A DNA stretch of 64,000 nucleotides from Adenophora triphylla var. japonica. Taxonomy: Eukaryota > Streptophyta > Magnoliopsida > Asterales > Campanulaceae. Under the pieces are notes generated by a model. The model had not been told where the DNA came from, did not search any database, and worked only from the letters and a program-made list of their open reading frames with translations. The DNA lies in NCBI GenBank assembly GCA_022495995.1, contig JAFEMH010007531.1, positions 1 to 64,000 on the forward strand. The letters run 5' to 3'. Numbering within the stretch: the stretch's first letter is position 1; the number at the start of each line of letters is the position of its first letter. This document shows, piece after piece, positions 9,372 to 21,849 of this stretch. The position numbers were made by a program, and so were the translations under genes.

Positions 9372-12130
9372 TGTGACGACCCCAACCCTAGGCACTCATT
9401 TTAAATATTAAATTATATGCTTTTAATATTTATGTTATCTTTATATGTTCAATTATATCTTTAAAATTCTTAAGTTAGGATAAATTGGGTGAAAAGTAAA
9501 TTTAGGATCTTATAAGAATTTATTGGACATTAAATAAAGAAACTAGGAGAAATAATAAAAATAGGAAAATGTTAAATAATGTAGGGAATTTAAATGAGTA
9601 GGATGAATTAATGGGATAAGATATTTTAATTTGGGTAGAGGAAGCCTTGGGTTATTTCCCATGGGGGGGGGCCAAAAATACTCCCTTCCTCCTACCATGC
9701 CAAGTGTCACACCCTTCTCAACTCTCTTACTCCCTTCCCCCTTCCCCTCCTTCTTCTCATTCACTACACAAAAATCATCCTAGAGGAAGCTTTGAATCCT
9801 CCATGGAAGCTCCCACTCACCAAGCCTTGAAGCCAAGCATTCCTCACCAAAAATCAAGTCTAAGAGCACTTTTAAAGTTGGATCATCTTGGGGAACTCAT
9901 CTAACTAGAAAGATCAATCTTCCCTTCTAAAATCCAAGTGAGTTGTTATGATTCTCTTCCCCTATGTGTTCATAAGCTTTTGAATATTGTTCTTGTTCTT
10001 ATAATGATGATTCTTGCTTGGGAAACCTATTGGGAGTTGATTAGTTAGAAAATGAACTTTGTTAAAGTTAGGGTTCATGGAAGATCATTTAAAAGAGTTT
10101 GAAAGGGTTTGAAATGGGTAGAGATGATTAATCTAGGATGACTTGGTTGTAAGTTTACATGTTTTGAATGGGACTTGGTAAGATGAAGTTGTTATTTGGT
10201 GTTCTTGAACAAGCCATGGTAGAAGGAAAGGATGAACTAGGGTTAAAAGAGTTAAAAATCTGACTTTGGGCCTGGAGGCTTGGGCGGTCGCCCAGGGGTG
10301 AGCGGCCGCCCATCTTGCGTAAGCTCACATTTCCTTGAAAACCCTCTTGGGCGGTCGCCCAAGAGGTTTGGGCGGTCGCCCAAGACCCCAGAAATCCTAA
10401 CTTCAATTCTGAACCAGAATTCGTTTAGCAATCTTGTGAGGGTCATAACTTAATCATATTAAATCGGAATTGGATGGTTCTTGGGTCTAAATTGGGTGTT
10501 TTTCTGAGTACTTTCTGAATGTGATGGTTTCATAGCTAAATAAGTTATCCTTATGTCCCAAAAATCTGATTTGGTTACAGCAGGTAGTATTGTACTTTAG
10601 AAGTTGAGTGGAAATTGAATAAATCATAGTTAATTCATACGAACTCGAAATTGGATGGTTCAAGAGTCCAAATTGAGTATTTTTAGGTGATCTCTCAAAT
10701 GGAATTGGTTTTATAAACTAAATATGTAATGATCATTTCCAGATATTCTATTTTACTATGGTGGTGTGTTTATTGTAGTATTGGAAATACTTGATATCCT
10801 TGAACTCTAAATTGTGATACTTCTTATTATGGATGATATTGTAACATAGCTTGTTATAATAAATGTGTAGACCTTATGTGTTACACATTTTGGACTCATT
10901 GATATATTTCGATATAAATGCTGCACTCTGATTATTGGTTGAACATGAGTATATTTACCATGTTGATATATTGTTATCCCTTTTTGTGGATTTTATTCAA
11001 GTATCTATTATGTGCTTGATAATGTTGAATACTTGTTATAGTATTTCTGTCGTTATGATATTGTTGTAGGATTCCCTACTTTGGAATTCCTAAACTGTAC
11101 ATGTTGATACAAAGATTTATAGCCGTTGTGCTAATATGTTGAATACTTGATATAGTATTGCTATCTTCATGATATCTTTGTTGTGGTATGTATCCCTACT
11201 TTGGATCATACAATGTTTGGTTAAGCAAGTATGTTATTACCGTGCTTAGTTATGTAAATCCAAATTTGGTATTGATTTATTTGTTTGTTGGACAATGTAT
11301 GGAATTATAATGGCATCGAGCCAAGTTCATTATAATTCATACATTGGTAACCCAATTGTCCCCCTTGTGTGGGATTTGTGGGCTAGCATCTCCTTTTGAG
11401 GTAGATGGTCTAGTTTCACCGGGGATATGACTGTGTGTCAGAATCCCTATGGTACTGTTATTGTTCATGGTTCCGGAACCGCTTCATCAACTGTTGCTGC
11501 TGCTAGGATGTGTATATCCTTTTGGAGATAAAACCTTGGCTCAGTATCCTTCTAAGTGTTACCTTATCGTACTTATGTGTTGTGATATATTCATGTTTGA
11601 GTGGTCGTTGTTTCCAACCGGTATGGGACGGTTGGCGAGGAGCCTCTCGGGTTATGTGAATATGTCTTTTGATGTGTGCATCTTATATGGCATATTCTTT
11701 GCATCCATAATAGCTTCTTTGAGATTTATTCTCACCCCTCTCCCTTTACTGTTTTTAGATTCCGAGACAGGTGGACCAGCCAAGTAAGGGCGGTGAGGAG
11801 TTTGGAAGTTATATTGTGGGCATTGTCGGGGTATGATTGGGTTGGTATAGAAGGTGTACTTTGGTATAACTCATTTACGGAATTGTATTTATAAGTCTTC
11901 GCTTTATGTTATAACAGAGGCCTTTTTGTAACTAAAACAGTTTCTTACTTTCTAAGTTAGTCAACTATTTCTTCATTGTGAAAAGGAGTAGATCCATGTT
12001 TGAAATGGTTATAATAATTGTATTTATTTTCGAAAGTTAAATAAAGATTTTTAAAAGTTTATGAAAATCGGGTTAGTTTGAGGACGCTCCAGCTTGGGAC
12101 ACGTGTAGGTTCCGGGTCGGGGTCCTCACA
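9372..12130 (+). repeat. 5' LTR of the Tekay-like element
   Basis: A 2759-bp LTR with TG...CA termini. It contains four CpG near-palindromes (GGGCGGTCGCCC type) at 10282-10381. ORFs within it are not conserved with known proteins. It differs from the 3' LTR at only about 20 places, most of them small complex changes. Confidence 0.93.
10282..10381. repeat. Array of four GGGCGGTCGCCC near-palindromes in the 5' LTR
   Basis: Copies lie at 10282, 10300 (variant GAGCGGCCGCCC), 10349 and 10370. Two are extended to TTGGGCGGTCGCCCAA, giving 7-bp arms around a GT centre. The set is conserved at 16270-16373 in the other LTR. Confidence 0.85.
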
Positions 12131-15100
12131 GTTGGTATCAGAGCTCGGTTAGAGTTCTCGGGTAGAGTCTAGCTGAGTGAGAGTGTGCGATGACTTACGT
12201 CGAGAGTTTAATGCAGGATTTTGTTCAAAGACAGAAAATGATATTGACCAACCAAGGAATCGAGGAAAGGTGAGTTATGGAAAGATAGATTTCCCCACCA
12301 TCATTTGAGGTATTTTACCTGTCTCCGGAATTAGGGTTCATACTTTTATAAATCCTCGTACATTCGTTCTCATGTGGCATTACATTTCACCTTTTATTTG
12401 CATAAATTGGCCTAAAAGTTGCCTTATGTGTTGGAGGTTCTATTCCTACGGGAGAGTACCTTGAATTATTCTTGTTTATCATGATGATTGTGATTTGGGA
12501 GGACTGTCGCAGGAAGCGAGTCTCCTTATCTATGTTTGATTTGCCTCCGTGTGTGGTAGAGGCGGGTGAGTCATTATTTACTATTTTATCATATATGCAT
12601 AAATGTCGAAAGTATGGCCTAAGGAATGTGAAGGTTATTTGAGTTGTGTGTTATCTTTGATTTAAAAGAACCTTGAGTTATCTCATGTACGGTAGTAAAT
12701 GAATTTGTGAACTCTTAGTTGAGGTTAGGTATATGGCCTAATTAAGAGTGGTTTATGGTTGTATAACTTGCGTAAGTAATTATACATGGGTGTCTCGTGG
12801 TGGAGACTAGATATACGAGACTAGTATTGAAAATAATAGTCTAAGCGGGATTATATGGGGTATAAAATATCGCGAGTACGAGATCTTATGGAACTAATAT
12901 ATCTTTGCCTTATGTGCTATTAGTTGACTAAGTGGTGTTTTCCATGTGAATTTCAAAATGGGTTTTCATCAGGTATCATACCAGGACATCGAGGCTTTGA
13001 ATTGATATAAGGTACTATTTTAGTATTCGGATCCCTAGATAGAGGACACTAATTGGGAGGACAGAATTGATGATTCATTTTGGGAAAATTATTTGATAAA
13101 GAAGATAATGAGCGTAGTGAACCTCCATAAGGGTAAATTGTTACTACATTTAGAAAAGATGATACTTGGTGGTTAATTATAAGGTTATAGAGATCTTAAA
13201 TAGGTAACTGCGAAGAATAAGTATTCGTTAGCACTTGTTGACGATTTGTATGACTGATTTTAGAAACTAGTAGGATACTCAATGGTTATTAGTTGGATTT
13301 TTCGGAGTGTTACAATTACAGTGAGAATTTGCTTTAAGGATATACTTAAGACAACATTTATATCTAGTATGACCATTTTGAATTGTGGATTGTGTATTAG
13401 TATGGAGATGTAAATAGGGTAAATGCGAAGAAGTATAATAGATACAGTTATTGGTGACTTAAAGGATCAACTTCAGGAATTGGTAATGTATATATATGGT
13501 TTGTTTTGAGAGACGATTAGCATTTGATGAGAAAGGAAAATGAGGATGAATCTTATGGGAAGAAAGGATACTTTAGGATGATTATACCCTATAGGTCGAT
13601 TTAGTTGTGTGACTCATATGAGGGATTAGTGTGATGCTTGAGAGATATTGGCGTTATGCGAGATTTTGAGTTGTTGATGGTTAACAAGAAGTAAGTTAGT
13701 TTGCACTGTTAAGGTTAATTGCAATTTGAGGATGATTTACCTAGTTTATAATCTTAACGAATGTTTTCGTGTTATTTATCGGTGATAGTAATAAATATTC
13801 CGAGATTGTGTTTTCTTATAGGGAATTTAACTAAGTAAAAATATCATGTTAGAATTATTTTAAATGTGCTTTAAAACTTTGGATTGTATATTGAACTTCG
13901 GTATGAGCAATTGTGCCCTTCGGGGATAGTTGATTTAATAAGGTCTGTAAACCGTTTTCGTGTGAATTAAAATCTGTGAGTAATTTAACTATCTACCACT
14001 GGTATGGGACGGTTGTAGATAATTAAATCACTCGAGTTATTTTGTTAGCTTATCAATCTTTTGAAAATTCTTAAAATTGTGAGTGGTTTAGTTAATTAAA
14101 ACTGGTATGGGTCGGTTTTAAATAAATAAACCATTCGAGTCTCTTTTGATCTCTTTTATCTATCCTTTGGTATTCTAAAAGATATAATTTGTACAGAAGC
14201 AAGTAGAAAAGCAACATAGTTCCCTTATAATGATTACTTGTATTCAAGTTTTGATCCGAGAAATGATTGATAAATTGTGGGGTTATTAATGTGTCGGTCG
14301 CAGTAGACTCGGTTTTGTTTTGGAGTTGGATCGGCTCCGTTGTGGGCGGCCAACCTTTTGATTGAATATTGATCTGTCACTTTGGACTCGAACATAATTA
14401 GAGCATTGAATTATGTTATATAGTCGACTAGTATTCCGTTTATGGGAATCATGGTCTTATTAGCATGTTTACATTATTATTTTCATAGGCAGTTATTTAA
14501 TGTTGTATCATGGGAATTGAGAATGAGATAATTGAAATAACTCGTTTTGGGTGAGTCAAGTCTTATACTAGTTGTTTCCAAATGTGGAGTTGGGATATTG
14601 CCGTTAGAAGATTTATTAAAATATTTAGAGTTCTAGATTGAGCTTGAGAGTAGTACCGCGATAGATTTTGTGGTTGAGTTACCTTGGAAGTAAAAAGGAG
14701 TATGTTGTTTTGTTAGAGAAAGTTGAGTGTATTTCCTACTCTTTGTATATGTATATTGTGATGAGATTCATTGATCAAGTCCTTATATATGTTAGGAGAT
14801 AGTTTGATTGTATAAACCCCATAGTATTATATGGATTGGATAGTCATTCATTTGGGAAGATCCTTTTGAAATGTAGGAATGCTATTGAGTTCAATTTGGT
14901 GAAAATTTGAGGAATCATTACTTATTATTGAGAATTTGCTACGGTCATGTACAATGGATTATTGTAGTCGATAGGACGTATGAGTATCAGTGGTTGGGTG
15001 CGTATAATAGCAGTTATCATTCTAGCATTGAGATAAAACCATATGAGGCGTTGTTAGGGAAGAAAATATCGATCTCTAAATTGTTGGGGTGACGTTGGAG

Positions 15101-15358
15101 AAGCAAGGCCTAAAGTAAATTGGCGTCAAAAATTTGTTAATCCATTTGAAGTTTTAAATGCAATATTGTAATGTATTTGGTGACATAAGTTGTAATATCG
15201 TATCATTAATGAAATTAGAAACCTTGGAAAGGAACCATAGCAATGAAGAAACAAATTGGGAATTGAAGTCTGAGGCATACATAAGTAACCAAGGTAGGTT
15301 GAACTTGTAGGTAAGTGACGGTTAAATTCGAGACGAATTTTCTTTAAGGGGGAGTGAG
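12131..15358 (+). pseudogene. Degraded gypsy interior with integrase remnant
   Basis: PBS TGGTATCAGAGC lies at 12133-12144 (initiator tRNA-Met type) and the polypurine tract at about 15346-15357. The only recognisable coding remnant is at 14907-15092: YNSSYHSSIEIKPYEALLGK, matching the conserved gypsy integrase C-terminal stretch. No gag, protease or RT motif could be read, so most of gag-pol is deleted or decayed. Two long inverted repeats with a common loop lie at 13984-14028 and 14084-14131. Confidence 0.7.
13984..14131. repeat. Two stem-loops sharing the loop CTGGTATGGGACGG
   Basis: Arms of about 18-22 bp with few mismatches (AGTAATTTAACTATCTAC / GTAGATAATTAAATCACT, and GTGGTTTAGTTAATTAAAAC / GTTTTAAATAAATAAACCAT) enclose nearly the same core. 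A third copy of the core with short CCAACC/GGTTGG arms occurs in each LTR at 11613-11634 and 17597-17618. Confidence 0.65.
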
Positions 15359-18111
15359 TGTGACGACCCCAACCCTAGGCACTCATTTTAAATATTAAAT
15401 TATATGCTTTTAATATTTATGTTATCTTTATATGTTCAATTATATCTTTAAAATTCTTAAGTTAGGATAAATTGGGTGAAAAGTAAATTTAGGATCTTAT
15501 AAGAATTTATTGGACATTAAATAAAGAAACTAGGAGAAATAATAAAAATAGGAAAATGTTAAATAATGTAGGGAATTTAAATGAGTAGGATGAATTAATG
15601 GGATAAGATATTTTAATTTGGGTAGAGGAAGCCTTGGGTTATTTCCCATGGGGGGGCCAAAGATACTCCCTTCCTCCTACCATGCCAAGTGTCACACCCT
15701 TCTCAACTCTCTTACTCCCTTCCCCCTTCCCCTCCTTCTTCTCATTCACTACACAAAAATCATCCTAGAGGAAGCTTTGAATCCTCCATGGAAGCTCCCA
15801 CTCACCAAGCCTTGAAGCCAAGCATTCCTCACCAAAAATCAAGTCTAAGAGCACTTTTAAAGTTGGATCATCTTGGGGAACTCATCTAACTAGAAAGATC
15901 AATCTTCCCTTCTAAAATCCAAGTGAGTTGTTATGATTCTCTTCCCCTATGTGTTCATAAGCTTTTGAATATTGTTCTTGTTCTTATAATGATGATTCTT
16001 GCTTGGGAAACCTATTGGGAGTTGATTAGTTAGAAAATGAACTTTGTTAAAGTTAGGGTTCATGGAAGATCATTTAAAAGAGTTTGAAAGGGTTTGAAAT
16101 GGGTAGAGATGATTAATCTAGGATGACTTGGTTGTAAGTTTACATGTTTTGAATGGGACTTGGTAAGATGAAGTTGTTATTTGGTGTTCTTGAACAAGCC
16201 ATGGTAGAAGGAAAGGATGAACTAGGGTTAAAAGAGTTAAAAATCTGACTTTGGGCTGGCTGGAGGCTTGGGCGGTCGCCCAAGGGGGCTGAGCGGCCGC
16301 CCATGCTGGCAGAAACTCACATTTCCTTGAAAACCCTCTTGGGCGGTCGCCCAAGAGGTTTGGGCGGTCGCCCAAGACCCCAGAAATCCTAACTTCAATT
16401 CTGAACCGAGTCGTTTAGCAATCTTGTGAGGGTCATAACTTAATCATATTAAATCGGAATTGGATGGTTCTTGGGTCTAAATTGGGTGTTTTTCTGAGTA
16501 CTTTCTGAATGTGATGGTTTCATAGCTAAATAAGTTATCCTTATGTCCCAAAAATCTGATTTGGTTACAGCAGGTAGTATTGTACTTTAGAAGTTGAGTG
16601 GAAATTGAATAAATCATAGTTAATTCATACGAACTCGAAATTGGATGGTTCAAGAGTCCAAATTGAGTATTTTTAGGTGATCTCTCAAATGGAATTGGTT
16701 TTATAAACTAAATATGTAATGATCATTTCCAGATATTCTATTTTACTATGGTGGTGTGTTTATTGTAGTATTGGAAATACTTGATATCCTTGAACTCTAA
16801 ATTGTGATACTTCTTATTATGGATGATATTGTAACATAGCTTGTTATAATAAATGTGTAGACCTTATGTGTTACACATTTTGGACTCATTGATATATTTC
16901 GATATAAATGCTTTGCACTCGATTATTGGTTGAACATGAGTATATTTACCATGTTGATATATTGTTATCCCTTTTTGTGGATTTTATTCAAGTATCTATT
17001 ATGTGCTTGATAATGTTGAATACTTGTTATAGTATTTCTGTCGTTATGATATTGTTGTAGGATTCCCTACTTTGGAATTCCTAAACTGTACATGTTGATA
17101 CAAAGATTTATAGCCGTTGTGCTAATATGTTGAATACTTGATATAGTATTGCTATCTTCATGATATCTTTGTTGTGGTATGTATCCCTACTTTGGATCAT
17201 ACAATGTTTGGTTAAGCAAGTATGTTATTACTGTGCTTAGTTATGTAAATCCAGCTGGTATTGATTTATTTGTTTGTTGGACAATGTATGGAATTATAAT
17301 GGCATCGAGCCAAGTTCATTATAATTCATACATTGGTAACCCAATTGTCCCCTTGTGTGGGATTTGTGGGCTAGCATCTCCTTTTGAGGTAGATGGTCTA
17401 GTTTCACCGGGATATGACCGTGTGTCGAATCCCTATGGTACCGTTATTGTTCATGGTTCGGAACCGCTTCATCAGCTATTCTTCGCTAGGATGTGTATAT
17501 CCTTTTGGAGATAAAACCTTGGCTCGGTATCCTTCTAAGTGTTACCTTATCGTACTTATGTGTTGTGATATATTCATGCTTTGGTGGTCGTTGTTTCCAA
17601 CCGGTATGGGACGGTTGGCGGCGAGCCTCTCGGGTTATGTGAATATGTCTTTTGATGTGTGCATCTTATATGGCATATTGCTGCATCCATAATAGCTTGC
17701 TGAGATTTATTCTCACCCCTCTCCCTTTACTGTTTTTAGATTCCGAGACAGGTGGACCAGCCAAGTAAGGGCGGTGAGGAGTTTGGAAGTTATATTGTGG
17801 GCATTGTCGGGGTATGATTGGGTTGGTATAGAAGGTGTACTTTGGTATAACTCATTTACGGAATTGTATTTATAAGTCTTCGCTTTATGTTATAACAGAG
17901 GCCTTTTTGTAACTAAAACAGTTTCTTACTTTCTAAGTTAGTCAACTATTTCTTCATTGTGAAAAGGAGTAGATCCATGTTTGAAATGGTTATAATAATT
18001 GTATTTATTTTCGAAAGTTAAATAAAGATTTTTAAAAGTTTATGAAAATCGGGTTAGTTTGAGGACGCTCCAGCTTGGGACACGTGTAGGTTCCGGGTCG
18101 GGGTCCTCACA
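15359..18111 (+). repeat. 3' LTR of the Tekay-like element
   Basis: 2753 bp, collinear with 9372-12130, with TG...CA termini and the right-hand target duplication ATTGT at 18112-18116. The palindromic array is at 16270-16373. Confidence 0.93.
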
Positions 18112-18116
18112 ATTGT

Positions 18117-19266
18117 CCACAATACCCACTTTCTTCACCTTAATCCGCTTCTCACTTTTCAGAAAATGATACCTCACATCTATGTGATTGGTCCTCTCGT
18201 GATGAACTTGATCCTTAGCCAAACAAATTGCACTCAAACTGTTACAAAATATTGTAGCTTGAGCCCAACATCTGATGTACCCCTAAGGTACCTAAAGATC
18301 CTCTTCACTGCTTGTCAATGTTCCATATCAGGATTCCCCATGAACCTACTAACAACACTAACAACATGAGCAAGATCTGGCATATTTCAAACAATAGCAT
18401 ACATCAAACTACCAACTACACTAGCATAGGGTACTCGGGCCATGTACTATTTCTCCTCATCCGACTTAGGTGCAAAGGCAACCGATAGACGTGCATTTGC
18501 TGCACTTGTAGAATCTAACGGCTTTGATGTATACATGCCAAACCTCTCTAAAATTTTCTTGATGTAACCTTTTTGAGATAAGAACAGTTTTCGTTGGCTT
18601 CTATCCATATAGATCTCCATACCCAGAATTTTCTTTGCCGCACCCAAATCCTTCATCTCAAATTCTGCAGATAGTAGATCCTTCAACTTCTGAATATCTG
18701 ACTTCTTGACAATCGATATCAACATATCGTCAACATAAAGAACCAGATAGATGATCGAACCATCCACTAACTTATTGTGATACACACAACAGTCATACGC
18801 ACTCCTTGTGTAGCCAATCTCTGTCATATAGCGATCAAACCGCTTGTACCACTTCCTAGGCGATTGCTTGAGTCCATACAATGAACCTGCACACATAGTC
18901 TTCTTTTCCCGGAACTTGAAACTCATCTGGTTGTGTCATATAAATCTCCTCTTCCAACTCTCCATGTAGAAAAATTGTTTTCAAATCTAGCTGCTCGAGC
19001 TCCAAATCCTGATGTGTCAAAATTGCTAATAGCACTCTGATAGAAGTGTGTCTAACCACTGGTGAGAAAATCTCATTGTAGTCAACGCCCTCCCGGTGTG
19101 TGAAACCCCTTGCAACTACACAAGCTTTATACTTGACCCCCTCTGATGGTCGCATACCTTCCTTCTTCTTGAAGACCCATTTGCAAGTCACAATCTTTCT
19201 GCCCACTGTCCTCTTGGTTAGCTCCCATGTCGAATTCTTGTGAAGTGACTCCATCTCGTCCCCCAT
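18117..19266 (-). pseudogene. copia 1 reverse transcriptase and RNase H
   Basis: Minus-strand segment 19266-18856 carries RT N-terminal motifs (CKWVFKKKEG, ARGFTHREGVDYNEIFSPV). 18926-18447 carries GLKQSPRKWYKRFD and the catalytic YVDDMLI box. Downstream to 18117 RNase H-like sequence continues in broken frames and rejoins 9371 after the inserted element. The overlap of the first two frames shows a frameshift near 18900. Confidence 0.87.
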
Positions 19267-19687
19267 AGCTGGATGCTAATGAGCGGACTCTAAACATGTA
19301 ACTGTTTCCTTAAAAGTAGTTGGCTCTGAAGCATTGGGCTCTACTTCCTCGGCAACCTGAAGTGCATAAGACACCATCTCTTCAAAACCATACCTCACTG
19401 GAGGCTTCCCAAAATTAACCCGCCTATACCTCTCTTGAGCTAACCCACGTTCCTCGAAAACTGGTGATGAACTTTATGGTGCTTCTGTTTCTGTCGGTAG
19501 ATCCTAATAAAAATCTGACGGTGAACTGCTCAACTCTGAAGTATCTTGTAGCTCCACCTTTTTATCAATACTATCAATACCTGATATAACCACAGATCTC
19601 ATAATAGGGTTAAGCACAAAGTTTTCATCAAAAAATAACATTCCTGCTTATTATTACCCTAGCCTCTAATAGAGACCAAATCCGGTA

Positions 19688-20508
19688 TCACTTGACACCA
19701 TCTCCATAACCCATGAATACCCCTTTTTTAGCCCTCAGCTCCAACTTTCCATCATCCACATGATAATAAGTAGTACAACCAAATGCCCTTAATATAGAGT
19801 AATCAACAAGTTTACCTGACCATACCTCATTGGGAAATTTGAGATTGATACCTGTATGTGGTCCGCGATTTATCAAGTAGCATGTTGTACTAACCGCTTT
19901 TGCCCAAAACCACTTAGACAACCCTGCATTGGAGAGCATTCACCTTGCCCTAGCCAACAATGACTGATTCATGCGCTCTGCTACACCATTTTGTTGTAGT
20001 GTACCCTGATAGTGAGATATCTAGAAATCCCCACTTGCTTACAAAACTCATCGAACTCAGCACTACAAAACTCCAAACCATTATCTGTCCGGAGTTGCTT
20101 GATGATCTTCTTCCATGTCTGATTCTCCACTAATGTCTTCCATTGTCTGAAATTGGTGAGAGACTCACTCTTGTGCTTCATAATTATTAACCAAGTCTTC
20201 CTCGAGTAGTAATCAATCATGGACAAGAAATACCTGTGACCCCTCAATAATTCCTGACGTGAAGGTCCCCAACAATACGAGTGAATGTAATCCAAACAAC
20301 CCTTCATTCTGTGAATCCCCTTAGGAAACTTGCTTCGTTGCATCTTCCCAAGTAAACAATGCTCGTAGAACTTCAGACCTTTGACCTTATGGCCACACAG
20401 AAGACCATGATTAGCCAATATCTGCATCCCTCTAATGCTCATGTGCCCAAGCCTAATATGCCATAACTTTGTCATATCCTCCTTGACCACTTCAGATGAT
20501 GCAACCAA
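19688..20508 (-). pseudogene. copia 1 integrase
   Basis: 20508-19981 has the GAG-pre-integrase/HHCC region (LWHIRLGHMSIRGMQIL) and the core with LRTDNGLEFCS. 19939-19688 has the C-terminal part (WAKAVSTTCYLINRGP, LRAFGCTTYYHV). A frameshift or stop lies between about 19940 and 19990. 19270-19687 is the linker region before RT, with no open frame. Confidence 0.85.
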
Positions 20509-20567
20509 TACTGACCCAGAAAGCGTCCTTCATTGGAGGAAATACAAGGAGCCCCGCTTAAGGCCTC

Positions 20568-20930
20568 TCAGAACCACTTCATAACCTTTGTAGACATAAA
20601 CTGCTCCACCTTTACCTTTGAAACTGACCCTTTAATGTTGAGCTGGCTAAGAGATATCAGGTTCTTTGTTATCTGTGGAACATGCCTTACATAGTTCAAA
20701 GTGCAGAACTTACCATCATGAGTCCGTAGCTTGATCGAGCCAATACCAACCACCCTGCAAGTAACACTGTTGGCCATATGAATATTACCACCATCTGCCT
20801 GCTCATAAGTTGTAAACCACTCTTTACTCGGACTGATATGATAAGAAGCCCCAAAATCAAGAATCCACTTGTCTGACTGTTTTGCAGATTCTTCTATTAC
20901 TAGAGCATAATCCACATTAGAGTTGCTCAT
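20568..20930 (-). pseudogene. copia 1 protease
   Basis: WILDFGASYHI stands where copia proteases have D-[ST]-G-A, so the second active-site residue is Phe instead of Ser/Thr. The following NLISLSQL is the family's conserved C-terminal motif. The frame is open for about 120 codons but broken from its neighbours. Confidence 0.8.
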
Positions 20931-20975
20931 ATCAACTGCAACAGCATTAGCTTCATTGCAATTTGGAGGCTCGCC

Positions 20976-21807
20976 TCACTTCTTCTTGGGACAATCTGTC
21001 TTCCAATGTCCCTTTCCCTTGCAGTAATTACAAACATCATCAGGCTTCGTGCCCCTCTTTCTAGAAGATTTCTTCTTCTTCTGTTTACTACTAGAACCCC
21101 TGCTGCCTTCCGCAACCAAACCTGACGTCTGATTATCTGTACCACTATTACTGCTTGCCTTACAACGTAACTCTCTAGTCTTAAGCGAGGATTTCACCTC
21201 CTCTAGAGTCACCATCTCTTTACCATTTATAACAGAGTCAACGTAGTGCTCATATGATAAAGGCAAAGAAACAAGAAACATTAATGCATCATCCTCTTCA
21301 GCAACCTTAGCATCTATATTACACAGTTCAATTAATAAATAATTAAATCTATCTCGTTGATCCTAATGGGCGTACCTTCCTACATTCGGAGAGAATATAG
21401 CCTCTGCTTCAGTTATAGCTTGTTGGTCAATGATCGTGTCAAATACATGTCTTCCAACGCAAGCCACAAAACACCTCCGGAATTGGTATCTGGAATATCC
21501 GCTAGAACATCATCATCTAGACACCTGATAATCTTATAGTGGGCCCTTTCATCTAGCGCGATCAGATCTGCCTCTTCCTTCTCTGTTATCTTCTTCGCTT
21601 TCTCCGAACCTTCAGCTATTGCAGTCGCGACAGCACCGGTAGGAACGGCTTCTGCTCTGCCCTTTGGATCCTGACAATCCCTGATTGCAGCAGCACTAGA
21701 AACCACAAGCCCTTGTCTCTCAACAAGGCTTTCATCTTGATTTGCCAAAGAGAAAAACTATTCTTACCGTTAATCTTGTCGACCGATGATTCAATTCCTG
21801 ATCCCAT
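20976..21807 (-). pseudogene. copia 1 gag with CCHC zinc knuckle
   Basis: Gag begins at an ATG at 21807 with SLWQIKMKALL (the copia gag N terminus), shifts frame near 21700, continues to 21413, and resumes at 21281-20976. The knuckle CNYCKGKGHWKTDC lies near the end. At least two frame changes are visible. Confidence 0.82.
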
Positions 21808-21849
21808 CTTCTTCTGTAGTGGAACAACTCTAGACAGAGTCTATGTAGA

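Larger units (their letters stand above)
9372..18111 (+). mobile_element. Tekay/Del-like Ty3/gypsy element with long LTRs and a gutted interior
   Basis: Two near-identical LTRs (9372-12130 and 15359-18111) start TGTGACGACCCC and end GGTCCTCACA, flanked by the 5-bp duplication ATTGT at 9367-9371 and 18112-18116. PBS TGGTATCAGAGC follows the 5' LTR and a polypurine tract AAGGGGGAGTGAG precedes the 3' LTR. The interior is only 3.2 kb and has no long ORF, so the element is non-autonomous. It interrupts the copia pol gene whose halves match on either side. Confidence 0.93.

Noticed and set aside
11449..11787. 112-codon ORF, partly shared with 17179-17692
   Set aside because: Located inside the Tekay-like LTRs; reading frames differ between the two copies, so it is not a conserved gene.
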